Assembly (NCBI RefSeq): GCF_000337835.1
Contig: NZ_AOLM01000017.1
Coordinates: 18,144 to 82,143 of the forward strand
Direction of reading: 5' to 3'
DNA from: Haloferax sulfurifontis ATCC BAA-897
GTDB taxonomy: Archaea; Halobacteriota; Halobacteria; Halobacteriales; Haloferacaceae
Length of the DNA stretch: 64,000 bases
Shown: positions 50,865 through 58,681 of the stretch, piece after piece
Position numbering within the stretch: position 1 is the first letter of the stretch
Layout of the letters: every line of letters starts with the position of its first letter
Translations under genes and position numbers: made by a program
The notes under the pieces: model-generated
Databases searched by the model: none
What the model was told of the DNA's origin: nothing
The model's input: only the letters and a program-made list of their open reading frames with translations

Positions 50865-51119
50865 ATGTCTGATAAGAACATAGAACAACCGAATCGACGA
50901 ACTGTTCTACAAGCTATGGGTGCAGCTGCTGGAGTTGGTTTGGTCCCAACAATCAGTTCCGGGAAAGAAGACAGCGTGGTGAAATTTGACAAAGCCATGA
51001 AGAAGCGGGGTAAAAAAGATTGGAGCCTTGATAAATGGTTCAAATACATCGATGATAAAGATATAGAATACGGGATTAACGCAAATGGAAGGAAACGAAC
51101 TCAGCCCAAGCGGAGATAG
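50865..51119 (+). CDS. Small Tat-leader protein in AT-rich islet
   Basis: The 84-residue protein has a twin-arginine-type leader, NRRTVLQAMGAAAGVGLV (residues about 10-27), ahead of a basic, Lys-rich mature part KAMKKRGKKDWSLDKWFKYI, without Cys. Its codon use is AT-rich, unlike the genes around it. The start is the ATG at 50865; an in-frame TTG at 50847 would add six residues. No homolog is recalled. A small secreted effector, bacteriocin-like peptide or envelope protein is possible; the following membrane gene overlaps it. Confidence 0.55.
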   Translation: MSDKNIEQPNRRTVLQAMGAAAGVGLVPTISSGKEDSVVKFDKAMKKRGKKDWSLDKWFKYIDDKDIEYGINANGRKRTQPKRR

Positions 51120-51270
51120 TCAGTCGTATAACCTGAAGGGATATGATAAGATTAGTTTATTTATTGCTGTATTTTTATATTTTGGTTCAGAACTAAACAT
51201 AATTCCATTCCAAACGGCCGTCCTTTCGTTCCTTTTTGTCATTATATTATATCTCGTCTTGGATAGCTAA
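51085..51270 (+). CDS. Small membrane protein overlapping the Tat-leader gene
   Basis: The 61-residue protein has a polar N-terminus (MEGNELSPSGDSQSYNLKG) and two hydrophobic helices at about residues 22-37 and 44-58. It starts inside the previous gene in another frame, overlapping by 35 bases, so it may be translated by coupling. Codon use is AT-rich. It could be a partner or protective protein for the preceding small protein. This is inference from layout and no family is recognised. Confidence 0.45.
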   Translation: MEGNELSPSGDSQSYNLKGYDKISLFIAVFLYFGSELNIIPFQTAVLSFLFVIILYLVLDS

Positions 51271-51321
51271 ATACATATTATATATTCTATTATTTAAATT
51301 AGGACGACCCCCCGCTCTCCC

Positions 51322-51981
51322 TCAGTCGTCTCGCGCGTCGTCGATGACGTTCGAGAACTCGCGGGCCGTCTCGGTGATTGCCTCGAAGTCGCCGTTTTCG
51401 ATTGCCTCGTCGTCCATGAGCGCGCCGCCCGCGCCGACGACGACCGCGCCGGCCTCGATGTAGTCCGCGGCGTTGTCGAGGCCGACGCCGCCGGTCGGCA
51501 TCATCGGAATCTGCGGGAGCGGCCCCTTCATGCTCTTGAGGTGGCCGGGGCCGAGCGAGGAGGCGGGGAACACCTTCACGAGGTCCGCGCCCGCGGAGTA
51601 CGCGTCGGTCGCCTCGGTCGGGGTCATGATGCCCGGCGCGACGAGCGTCCCGTAGCGGTTGCAGGTCTCGACGACGCCCTCGTCGAAGTTCGGCCCGACG
51701 ACGAACTCCGCGCCGGCCTGGATGGCCGCGTTCGCGGTCGGCGCGTCGAGAACGGTCCCTGCCCCGACGATTGCCTCGCGGTCCGAGAACGACGCCGACA
51801 CCTCGCGGATGAGGTCCATCGCGTCGGGGTTGTCGGCCGTGATTTCGTAGGCGGTGACGCCGCCTTCGTGGAGCGCGTCGGCCACGTCGATGATGGTGTC
51901 CGCGTCCGCGCCGCGCATCACCGCGACGACGCCGCTGTCGGCGAGTCGTTGCATGTCCTCGTGTACGTCGAGTGCGACCAT
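51322..51981 (-). CDS. KDPG/KHG-type aldolase
   Basis: The 219-residue class I aldolase has the catalytic Lys136 in AGADLVKVFPASSLG and Glu46 in VTAYEITADNP, plus phosphate-binding GGVGLDNAADYIEAGA. Members cleave 2-keto-3-deoxy-6-phosphogluconate (or related keto-acids) to pyruvate and an aldehyde in semi-phosphorylated Entner-Doudoroff and sugar acid pathways. The ATG at 51981 gives the standard MVALDVHEDMQRL start. It begins just after the AT-rich islet on the other strand. Substrate specificity is not certain. Confidence 0.88.
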   Translation of the reverse strand: MVALDVHEDMQRLADSGVVAVMRGADADTIIDVADALHEGGVTAYEITADNPDAMDLIREVSASFSDREAIVGAGTVLDAPTANAAIQAGAEFVVGPNFDEGVVETCNRYGTLVAPGIMTPTEATDAYSAGADLVKVFPASSLGPGHLKSMKGPLPQIPMMPTGGVGLDNAADYIEAGAVVVGAGGALMDDEAIENGDFEAITETAREFSNVIDDARDD

Positions 51982-52184
51982 TGCTGTCTCGTCGTTTACT
52001 ACAGATAGTATTAAATTGGGGGCCTCGCGGCATCGCTTCGGTGGCAACCCACGGCCGCCGCCTCCGTCCGGGTTCCGCGGGTGACAGTCGTGTCCGTTGT
52101 CACCACGCGACACGCTCAAATCCGCTGGGCACTAACCCGAGGTAAGCGACGCCCGAGCGGTATGTGCCGCCCCGTCGCACCACC

Positions 52185-53258
52185 ATGCCAACGCATCCCG
52201 ATTTCGAAGCGCTGTACCGCGACGTCATCCCCTCGGTCGTCTCCGTCTACGTCGGCGGCCGCCGCCGTCCCGGCGGGGCGGGGAGCGCCTTCGTCTACGA
52301 CGACCGGCATCTCGTCACCAACGAACACGTCTCGCGGCTCGCCGACGCCGAAGACGCCGGTCGGGTCGAACTCCGGTTCGCAGACGGGTCGTGGCGCGTC
52401 GGCGAGGTCGTCGGTGCCGACGCCTACACCGACCTCGCCGTCGTCGCCGTCGACGACCTACCCGGCGACGCCGCGGCGCTCCCGCTGGCGACCGAGAACC
52501 CCGCGCCGGGGCGGTCGGTCGCCGCGCTCGGCAACCCGCTCGGCCTCGACGGCTCCATCTCCGCGGGCATCGTCTCCGGCGCGAACCGGTCGCTTCCCAC
52601 CTCGAACGGCTTCGCCATCCCGGACGTGGTCCAGACGGACGCCCCCATCAACCCCGGCAACTCGGGCGGGCCGCTCGTGGGATTCGCCGCCGGGAAACTC
52701 GACACCGACGGCGACGACGTCGGCGATGGAGACGCGACCGGTTCCGCCTACGAGGTCGTCGGCGTCAACCGCGCCAAACAGGGCGACAACATCGGCTTCG
52801 CCGTCTCGCCGGTCATCGCCAACCGCATCCTCCCGGTGCTCGTCGCCGACGGACACTACCGCCACTCGTACCTCCGGGCGCGCACCCTCGACGTGACGCC
52901 GACGGTTGCCGAGGCGAACGACCTCGACGCGCCCCACGGCGTCCTCGTCGTCGACGCCGCGGGTTCCGACGGGGACGAGGGCTTCCTCCACGGCTGTCGC
53001 GGGACCGCCGACTACCGCGGCACGGAAATCCCCGTCGGCGGCGACGTGCTCGTCGCCATCGAGGGCAACCCGGTCCGCACCCACGAGGAACTGATGCGCT
53101 ATCTCATCACCGAGACGCGCCCCGGGGAACCCGTCGCCGTCGGCATCGTCCGCGAGGGCGACCCGCTGACGCTCGTCGTCGAACTCGACGAGCGACCCGC
53201 CGTCGACCGCGACGACCGGACCGACCGCGACGGCGGCAGTCGCATCCCAGTGGAGTAA
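52185..53258 (+). CDS. HtrA/DegP-like trypsin-type protease
   Basis: The 357-residue protein has a trypsin-like domain with the triad His48 (VTNEHVS), Asp83 (AYTDLAVVAV) and Ser160 (NPGNSGGPLVG), then a PDZ-like domain (about 245-335) with VGGDVLVAIEGNPVRTHEEL. There is no signal peptide, so it may act in the cytoplasm. A loop DTDGDDVGDGDATGSAY after the active site is acidic and resembles a calcium-binding loop. It probably handles damaged proteins. An upstream in-frame ATG at 52164 is less likely. Confidence 0.9.
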   Translation: MPTHPDFEALYRDVIPSVVSVYVGGRRRPGGAGSAFVYDDRHLVTNEHVSRLADAEDAGRVELRFADGSWRVGEVVGADAYTDLAVVAVDDLPGDAAALPLATENPAPGRSVAALGNPLGLDGSISAGIVSGANRSLPTSNGFAIPDVVQTDAPINPGNSGGPLVGFAAGKLDTDGDDVGDGDATGSAYEVVGVNRAKQGDNIGFAVSPVIANRILPVLVADGHYRHSYLRARTLDVTPTVAEANDLDAPHGVLVVDAAGSDGDEGFLHGCRGTADYRGTEIPVGGDVLVAIEGNPVRTHEELMRYLITETRPGEPVAVGIVREGDPLTLVVELDERPAVDRDDRTDRDGGSRIPVE

Positions 53259-53316
53259 GCGGACCGCGGCCGTACGAGAGAATAGAATTTTGACAGTTCC
53301 GGACGAACGTGCGACT

Positions 53317-53718
53317 GTGCCTCCGACATCTACGACACCGGCCGACGGCGGCTCGAACGTCGTTCCGCCGGACAAGTCGCTGTTCGCCGAAATCGCCCCG
53401 TTCCGGCTGGCGGTCGGCGTCGTCTTCTGTGCCTTCGCCGTCGGCGCGGTCGCCTTCGGCTGGCTCCCGCCGATGAGCGCCGACGTGGTCGGCATCGCGC
53501 TCCTCTGTGTGGTCTTCCTCTCCGGGGGCTTCGTCCCGTTCAACGGAACCCTCGCGTTCTACGTCTCGCAGGCCGCGGCGTTCCTCGTCTGGGGGGCGCT
53601 CCGACTAGCGGTCGACGGCTTCGACGTGATTCCGCTCCTGTTGGGCGGGGCCGGGGCCGTCGGCCTCGCGGTCTACGGCCGGCGAGCGCTCCGCGACGGG
53701 CTCAGAGCGCTGGTCTGA
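53317..53718 (+). CDS. Small membrane protein with four helices
   Basis: The 133-residue protein (GTG start, MPPTSTTPADGG) has about four hydrophobic segments between residues 25 and 115 after a Pro/Thr-rich soluble N-terminus. No charged pore residue or enzyme motif is visible. An alternative TTG start lies nine codons upstream at 53290; the GTG is chosen because an AT-rich element lies about 27 bases before it. It converges with the UspA gene. Unknown function. Confidence 0.68.
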   Translation: MPPTSTTPADGGSNVVPPDKSLFAEIAPFRLAVGVVFCAFAVGAVAFGWLPPMSADVVGIALLCVVFLSGGFVPFNGTLAFYVSQAAAFLVWGALRLAVDGFDVIPLLLGGAGAVGLAVYGRRALRDGLRALV

Positions 53719-53766
53719 GTCTGGTCGAGCGGCTCCGACTCCGGCTCCGAGCGAGCGAGTCCGCGC

Positions 53767-54198
53767 TCACTCTCTGACGGTCAACACGGGAACCTCGGCG
53801 AGCCTGACGACCCGTTCGGTCGTGCTCCCGAGAATCGCGTGTTCGAGGCCGGTCCGCCCCTGGGTCGCCATCACCACGAGGTCCGCGTCGGCCTCGGCGA
53901 CCGCGTCGAGAATCTCCCGGTACGGGACGCCGATTCGGATTTCGGTCTCGCAGTCGACGCCCGCGTCTCCGGCGAGCGATGCGACCTCCTCGACGGCCAT
54001 CTCGGCGGCGTCCCGGAGGCTCGTACGCACTCGCTCGACCGGGACGTCGGCGGCCGTCCACAGCCCGAGGTCGCCGACGTCGACGACCGCGAGGACGTGA
54101 ATCGCCGCGCCGTAGGCGCTCGCGAGGTCGATCGCCCGGCGGGCCGCCGCGCGAGAGCGAGCGCTACCGTCGGTGGGGACAAAAACGGTGTCGTACAT
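53767..54198 (-). CDS. Universal stress protein UspA family
   Basis: The 143-residue Rossmann-like protein starts MYDTVFVPTDGSARSRAAA and ends with the ATP-binding signature GRTGLEHAILGSTTERV (G-x2-G-x9-G-S-type). UspA proteins bind ATP and support survival in starvation or osmotic stress; mechanism is unclear. Length is standard. It stands alone on the minus strand, converging with the gene at 53317. A second, damaged UspA-like gene occurs at 61605. Confidence 0.9.
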   Translation of the reverse strand: MYDTVFVPTDGSARSRAAARRAIDLASAYGAAIHVLAVVDVGDLGLWTAADVPVERVRTSLRDAAEMAVEEVASLAGDAGVDCETEIRIGVPYREILDAVAEADADLVVMATQGRTGLEHAILGSTTERVVRLAEVPVLTVRE

Positions 54199-54358
54199 GT
54201 CATTCTATTGGCTCTCCGTCGATATCGCTTTTCCCCTCGGCGGCGCGGCAGGCGTCGGTTCGAGGGGTCGTGACAGTCCGCCCGGCGCGGTCGCTCGGCG
54301 GGTCGGGAAACGGAGCATGGAGGTCAGCGGAGCCGCGGTGCGGTCGGTGTCGAACGCC

Positions 54359-54580
54359 TCAGACGCGGGTGCGCGGCTTGGGTGCGACCCGGTGGGCGCT
54401 CGCGGCGGCCGCGACGAGCAGGCCGCCGAAGAGGACGGACACGAGGAGTTCAGGTGCGACGGTCAGGCCGTCGACGCCGCCGAACGTCGTAAACAGCGCG
54501 TAGCCCGCGATAGCCGTGAGGGCGATACCGATGACGACCGCGAGGCCGATGCCGGCCTTCATCAAGTCGAGGTTGCTCAT
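54359..54580 (-). CDS. Small membrane protein
   Basis: The 73-residue protein has two hydrophobic helices (about 9-33 and 44-62) and a basic C-terminus KPRTRV. A TTTATATT TATA box on the minus strand (54609-54616) lies about 33 bases before its ATG, giving a short leader. No family is known to me. It is downstream of the oxidase operon on the same strand but has its own promoter, so it is likely independent. Confidence 0.65.
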   Translation of the reverse strand: MSNLDLMKAGIGLAVVIGIALTAIAGYALFTTFGGVDGLTVAPELLVSVLFGGLLVAAAASAHRVAPKPRTRV

Positions 54581-54657
54581 GGTCGCTTAGACGTAGGCGA
54601 GACGACCGAATATAAACGGAGACTGCTTCCCAGCGACCGGGAAACTGACCGGGCGTC

Positions 54658-54680
54658 ACCCCCGCTATCGCGGGGGTTTT
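54658..54680 (+). terminator. Perfect hairpin with T tract (orientation plus)
   Basis: ACCCCCGC-TATC-GCGGGGGT is an 8-bp perfect stem (54658-54677) followed by TTTT. This is the shape of a bacterial intrinsic terminator on the plus strand, yet neighbouring genes here are on the minus strand. For the minus-strand oxidase transcript it would form a stem without the U tract. The structure is certain, the role open. Confidence 0.45.
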
Positions 54681-54771
54681 ATGTCGGTTCGGCGGTCGTC
54701 GCGTGGCGGGGTTCGCGGCGACGATGCGGAAAATCAGGCGTCGAAACGGCGTTCGAGGCGTCGGCTGTCAG

Positions 54772-54966
54772 CTACGCCGCCGACTCCGACCCCTCGCCGT
54801 AGAGTCCGTACAGCACGAACAGCAGGGCGAGAAAGAGGAACTCGATGACCGCCACGGCGATGAGCGGGAGCTCCACGTTGAAGAAGCCCGCCACCGTGCG
54901 GAGTTCGATGGCGATGGGGACGCTGAACGCGATGAGGATGAGCGCCCGCGCCTTCGTGAGCTTCAC
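54772..54966 (-). CDS. Small hydrophobic ba3 oxidase-associated subunit
   Basis: This 64-residue protein starts at GTG 54966 (MKLTKARALILIAFSVPIA), overlapping the coxA stop by four bases, and has two helices at about residues 8-28 and 33-56. It is last in the oxidase operon. Small extra subunits (CbaD-like) are known in haloarchaeal ba3 oxidases; this is the likely role, though its own sequence gives no motif. Confidence 0.65.
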   Translation of the reverse strand: MKLTKARALILIAFSVPIAIELRTVAGFFNVELPLIAVAVIEFLFLALLFVLYGLYGEGSESAA

Positions 54967-56732
54967 GCGACCACCCCCCAGAGGGTGTTGAACGCGCTCG
55001 TGACCGTCGTGGCCACGAGGTCGAAGCCGGCAGAGACGGTCGCCGGGACGGGGAGGCCGCCGCCGAACAGCCCGCCGCCGTTCTGGATGATGCCGGCCAG
55101 CGGAAGCGTGTACGCGAGCACGACGAGCACCGCCGCGATACCGGTCCACATCGCGAGGTTGTCGAGGACGCGCGGGCTTCCCTCGGGCCCCGAAAGCGGC
55201 TCGGGCAGGTGGGAGTCGACCGGCCGGTCGGACTCCTCGCCGAGCGAGGTCAGGAGGATGTTGAACAGGAACAGCACCACCGACAGGAACAGGAGCGTCC
55301 CGCCGAGGGCGATCTGCACCCGAAGCTCGAAGATGCTCCCGATGGGCGTCAGGAACTCGAAGTTCTGGTACTGCGGTTCGGCGGTGCGCCGCGGGATGCC
55401 GGCGAGGCCGGCGCGGTGCATCGCGTTCGACATGAACACCATGCCGACGAACCACATGATGACCTGCAGGAGGCCGATGGGCCGGCTGTAGAGCTTCGTG
55501 CCCGTGACCTGCGGGACGAGCCAGTACGACCCGGCCATCATCGTCAGCGCGACGGCCGTGCCGACGGTGAGGTGGAAGTGCCCCGGCACCCACAGCGTGT
55601 TGTGGATGAGGTAGTTGATGTTCATCCCGGCGTTGATCATGCCGGAGAAGCCGCCGGCGGCGAACATCGCGCCGGCGAGCGCCATGCCGGTAAAGGCGGG
55701 GTCGCGCCACGGGAGCGCGCCGAGCCAGCGGAGGTAGCCCTCACCGCCGCGCTGGCGCGCGCCGTGTTCGACGCTGGCGACGACCGTAAAGGCCGTAAGG
55801 AGCGACGGGAGGAGCAGGAACATCGTGTTCGTCATGGCGATGAACTTGAAGCCCTCCGCGATGCCCGGGTCGAGGTACTGGTGGTGAATCCCGACCGGGG
55901 TCGAAAGCAGGAGGAACAACAGGAACACCACGCGTGCGAGCGGGTCGCTGAACAGCCGCCCGCCCGCCAGCTTGGGGAGCACGGTGTACCAAAGCAGGTA
56001 CGCCGGCATCAGCCAGAAGTAGACGATGGGGTGGCCGAAGTACCAAAAGAGCGTCCGCGTCAGAAGCGGGTTGACGCTCTCGATGAGGCCGAGCGACCAC
56101 GGGATGAGGAAGAACACCACCGAGACGGCGACGCCGAGGGTGGAGACGTACCACATAATCATCGTCGTGAGGACCATGAACGTCTGTAGCGGGATGCGCT
56201 CGTCCTCGTGGTTCTTCCGCCACGCGCGGTACGAGAGGAACCAGTCCGCGCCGGCGAGCCACGTGCCGACGATGAACATCGCGAGGCCGATGTAGAATAT
56301 CGGGTGCGCCTGCAACGGCGCGTAGAACGTGAACAGCACGTCCGCGCTCATGCCGAGGTTCGGGACGAAGCCACCGAGGATAGCGACGGTTGCGAGCACC
56401 GTCCCCGTCGTCATCAGGCCGACCCACGCCCACGAAAACAGCGCGCTTTCGGCGGGTCGGTCGAGGCTTCTGGCGACCGCCCAGTGGAACACCCCACAGA
56501 GGAAGAAGATGGTGAAGACGATGGCGAGAAGCACGCCGTGGCCCGTCAGCACCGTGTAGTAGTCCGCCGAGTCGATGACGCGGAGGACGTTCGTCCGGTG
56601 GAGCGCCTGAATGAGGCCGAAGAAGGCGCCGATGCCGAGCGAGACGAACGCGATGAGGAAACTCGCCTTGACGATTGCCGCCTCGTCGGGGAACTTATCG
56701 ACGAACTCGCTTCCGCCGGATGCGGTCGCCAT
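54963..56732 (-). CDS. coxA: Cytochrome c oxidase ba3-type subunit I
   Basis: The 589-residue, about 13-helix catalytic subunit holds the heme-copper center. Ligand positions visible are TGHGVLLAIV (low-spin heme His), GHPIVYFWLMPAYLLWYT (CuB His with nearby Tyr), GIHHQYLDPG (CuB His pair) and VPGHFHLTVG (heme His residues). Spacing and features follow the B-type (ba3) oxidases. It reduces O2 and pumps protons. The stop codon overlaps the small subunit gene and the start overlaps the coxB stop. Confidence 0.94.
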   Translation of the reverse strand: MATASGGSEFVDKFPDEAAIVKASFLIAFVSLGIGAFFGLIQALHRTNVLRVIDSADYYTVLTGHGVLLAIVFTIFFLCGVFHWAVARSLDRPAESALFSWAWVGLMTTGTVLATVAILGGFVPNLGMSADVLFTFYAPLQAHPIFYIGLAMFIVGTWLAGADWFLSYRAWRKNHEDERIPLQTFMVLTTMIMWYVSTLGVAVSVVFFLIPWSLGLIESVNPLLTRTLFWYFGHPIVYFWLMPAYLLWYTVLPKLAGGRLFSDPLARVVFLLFLLLSTPVGIHHQYLDPGIAEGFKFIAMTNTMFLLLPSLLTAFTVVASVEHGARQRGGEGYLRWLGALPWRDPAFTGMALAGAMFAAGGFSGMINAGMNINYLIHNTLWVPGHFHLTVGTAVALTMMAGSYWLVPQVTGTKLYSRPIGLLQVIMWFVGMVFMSNAMHRAGLAGIPRRTAEPQYQNFEFLTPIGSIFELRVQIALGGTLLFLSVVLFLFNILLTSLGEESDRPVDSHLPEPLSGPEGSPRVLDNLAMWTGIAAVLVVLAYTLPLAGIIQNGGGLFGGGLPVPATVSAGFDLVATTVTSAFNTLWGVVA

Positions 56733-57271
56733 CAGTTCTCAGCCTCCCCGTCCGCCTGTTGCTGTTCGTACCAGCTGTCGAATTCGTCCTGTTCCATAAC
56801 CACAATCTTCCCTTCCATCACGTGGTGGCCGGAGCCACAGTACTCGTTGCAGAGCATCCCGTACTCGCCGGGCTCTTCGAACTGAACGGTGAACTCCGAG
56901 ACCTGCCCGGGGATGGCCATCGTGTTCGCGTTCGTGCCGACGACTTCGAAGCCGTGGATGACGTCGGCGGCGGTCACGTGGAACGTGACCGTGCTGTCGG
57001 CGGGAACGCGGAGCGGCTGGGTCGTGCCCGGTTCGAAGACGAACTGCCGCGCGACCACGTACACGTCGTAGCTGTTCTCGCCGGTCCGCTCGATACCGGG
57101 GGTGCCGAACTTCGGATGCTGGTCGAGCGTCGCCGGGTCGACCGTGCCGCCCTCGTCGTCAATCATCTCGATGCCCGCGCCGGCGGCCCCGTAGGTAATC
57201 GTCCCGATGAACCCGACGATGAGGACGAGCGCCAGCGCCAACCAGAGTTTCTCGTAGGCGTGTATCTCCAT
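56732..57271 (-). CDS. coxB: Cytochrome c oxidase ba3-type subunit II (CuA)
   Basis: The 179-residue subunit has one N-terminal membrane helix (about 8-30) and a cupredoxin domain with the CuA ligands His in VIHGFEVVG, and Cys-Glu-Cys-His-Met in CNEYCGSGHHVM. It takes electrons from a small blue copper protein (halocyanin) and passes them to subunit I. A single helix is typical of ba3 oxidases. Its stop overlaps coxA by one base, and its start abuts the stop of the preceding gene. Confidence 0.95.
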   Translation of the reverse strand: MEIHAYEKLWLALALVLIVGFIGTITYGAAGAGIEMIDDEGGTVDPATLDQHPKFGTPGIERTGENSYDVYVVARQFVFEPGTTQPLRVPADSTVTFHVTAADVIHGFEVVGTNANTMAIPGQVSEFTVQFEEPGEYGMLCNEYCGSGHHVMEGKIVVMEQDEFDSWYEQQQADGEAEN

Positions 57272-57565
57272 CTATCCCACCACCGTGAGACCCCGTCCGA
57301 GGAACTCGACGAAGTACATGAACACCCACATGCCGATGAGAATCGCCATGTAGATGAGCACGAGCACGAGCGTCCCGACCGGGTCGAAGTCGTCGTGTTC
57401 GAGTTCGCGAACGATGCCGTCGTCGGCCGTCCCGACGATAGAGTCCACGGGAGGGTCCGCCTGCCCGGAATCACCTTGGGAATCCGCGTTTGCTGGCACG
57501 CCTCCGTCGGTGGAAGTGCGCGCGGCAGAGGACGCGGCTCCCTCTGCTGTCGAATCAACGGCCAT
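57272..57565 (-). CDS. Single-helix ba3 oxidase-associated protein
   Basis: The 97-residue protein has a disordered Ser/Ala/Asp-rich N-terminus (about 1-60) and one membrane helix (about 67-85). It is the first gene of the oxidase operon and abuts coxB, with a GTTAAAG TATA-like element about 27 bases before its ATG. A structural subunit or assembly factor is plausible. No recognised family. Confidence 0.65.
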   Translation of the reverse strand: MAVDSTAEGAASSAARTSTDGGVPANADSQGDSGQADPPVDSIVGTADDGIVRELEHDDFDPVGTLVLVLIYMAILIGMWVFMYFVEFLGRGLTVVG

Positions 57566-57603
57566 ACCCGGTCATGAGGAATAACGGGACTTTAACGCAA
57601 CAC

Positions 57604-57628
57604 CCCATTCCAACGCGGTGGGAATGGG
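57604..57628. promoter_or_regulatory. Dyad between divergent oxidase and SafE/ATPase genes
   Basis: CCCATTCC (57604-57611) and GGAATGGG (57621-57628) form an 8-bp inverted repeat with a 9-base spacer. It sits about 40-65 bases upstream of the oxidase operon start and within 60 bases of the divergent gene at 57665, so one regulator could control both. Confidence 0.45.
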
Positions 57629-57664
57629 CGAAATCAGAAACACCGTGGTCGCGAATGGACCGGT

Positions 57665-57883
57665 ATGGAACTCACGCCTCGACGCGCCGGAACCGTCGCA
57701 CTGCTCGCGCTCCTGCCAGCGGTCATCTTCGGCGTGACGAAAAACCCCCTCGCGGGCGTCGTCACGGCCGTCAACGTCCTTCTCATCTCCACGACCATCT
57801 ACCTCCTCATGAGTCCGACCGAGGGCGGACACGGCCACGACGGCGACGCCGACGCCGAGACCGACGCCGAACACGCCGCCTGA
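57665..57883 (+). CDS. Small two-helix protein, His/Asp-rich tail, oxidase-associated
   Basis: This 72-residue protein has two hydrophobic helices (about 8-30 and 33-50) and an acidic, His-containing tail GGHGHDGDADAETDAEHAA. It starts 100 bases from the divergent oxidase operon and its TGA is directly followed by the SafE-like gene. I believe haloarchaeal genomes label such proteins as a ba3 oxidase subunit. The His tail could bind copper. Confidence 0.6.
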   Translation: MELTPRRAGTVALLALLPAVIFGVTKNPLAGVVTAVNVLLISTTIYLLMSPTEGGHGHDGDADAETDAEHAA

Positions 57884-57884
57884 G

Positions 57885-58679
57885 ATGGACGGCGGCATCT
57901 CACTCGGACTGCCGGCCGCGACCCCCGAAGCGGTCGCGTTCCTCCTCGTCGGCCTCTTCGGCGGGGCGCACTGCCTCGGGATGTGCGGCCCGCTCGTCAC
58001 CGTCTACGCCGACCGCCTCGCCGACCGCGAGGGCGTCGACGGCCGGTCGCTCACGCTCCGGCAGGTCCGCCAACACGCCCTGTTCAACGTCGGTCGGGCG
58101 CTGAGCTACGCGGCCATCGGCGCGGCCTTCGCCCTCGTCGGCGGCCTGTTTTTCGACGCGTTCGACTCGGTCGCCGCCCTCGGGAGCGGCGTCCGCGCGA
58201 CGACCGGCCTGCTCGTCGGAGCCGCCATCATCCTCACCGGCGCCGGCTACCTCCTCGGCCGGTCGACCGCTATCGACCGGTTCACCCCGACCGCGGTCAC
58301 CCGCCTGTTCGGCCGCGTCAGCGGGTGGGCGACCGCCCGCGTCGACAGGCTCGTCGGCGGCCCGCGAATCCTCGGCCTCGGGGCGATTCACGGCCTGCTC
58401 CCGTGTCCCATCATCTACCCGGCGTACCTCTACGCCTTCTCGACGGGCGACCCGCTCCGGGCCGCCGCCCTCCTCGGCCTGCTCGGCCTCGGGACGATTC
58501 CGACGCTGTTCCTCTACGGGACGCTTCTGGGCCGCGTCTCGGCGCGCCGGCGGGCGACGCTCCACCGGGCGCTCGGCGCGGCGTTCCTCGTCCTCGGCTA
58601 CATCCCGCTGTCCCACGGGCTGATGCTTCTGGGCGTGTCGGTCCCGCACCTTCACGTGCCCTTCTACCAACCGTTGTGA
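57885..58679 (+). CDS. TauE/SafE-like (CcoH/CcdA-type) membrane protein
   Basis: The 264-residue, six- to seven-helix protein has the motif GGAHCLGMCGPLV near the N-terminus. This GGxHCxGMCG pattern marks the SafE family branch found beside copper oxidase assembly genes (CcoS/CcdA-like), where the Cys pair is thought to handle copper or thiols. It begins one base after the preceding gene's stop and three bases before the P-type ATPase gene, so the three form one transcript. Role in oxidase copper insertion is inferred. Confidence 0.85.
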   Translation: MDGGISLGLPAATPEAVAFLLVGLFGGAHCLGMCGPLVTVYADRLADREGVDGRSLTLRQVRQHALFNVGRALSYAAIGAAFALVGGLFFDAFDSVAALGSGVRATTGLLVGAAIILTGAGYLLGRSTAIDRFTPTAVTRLFGRVSGWATARVDRLVGGPRILGLGAIHGLLPCPIIYPAYLYAFSTGDPLRAAALLGLLGLGTIPTLFLYGTLLGRVSARRRATLHRALGAAFLVLGYIPLSHGLMLLGVSVPHLHVPFYQPL

Positions 58680-58681
58680 CG

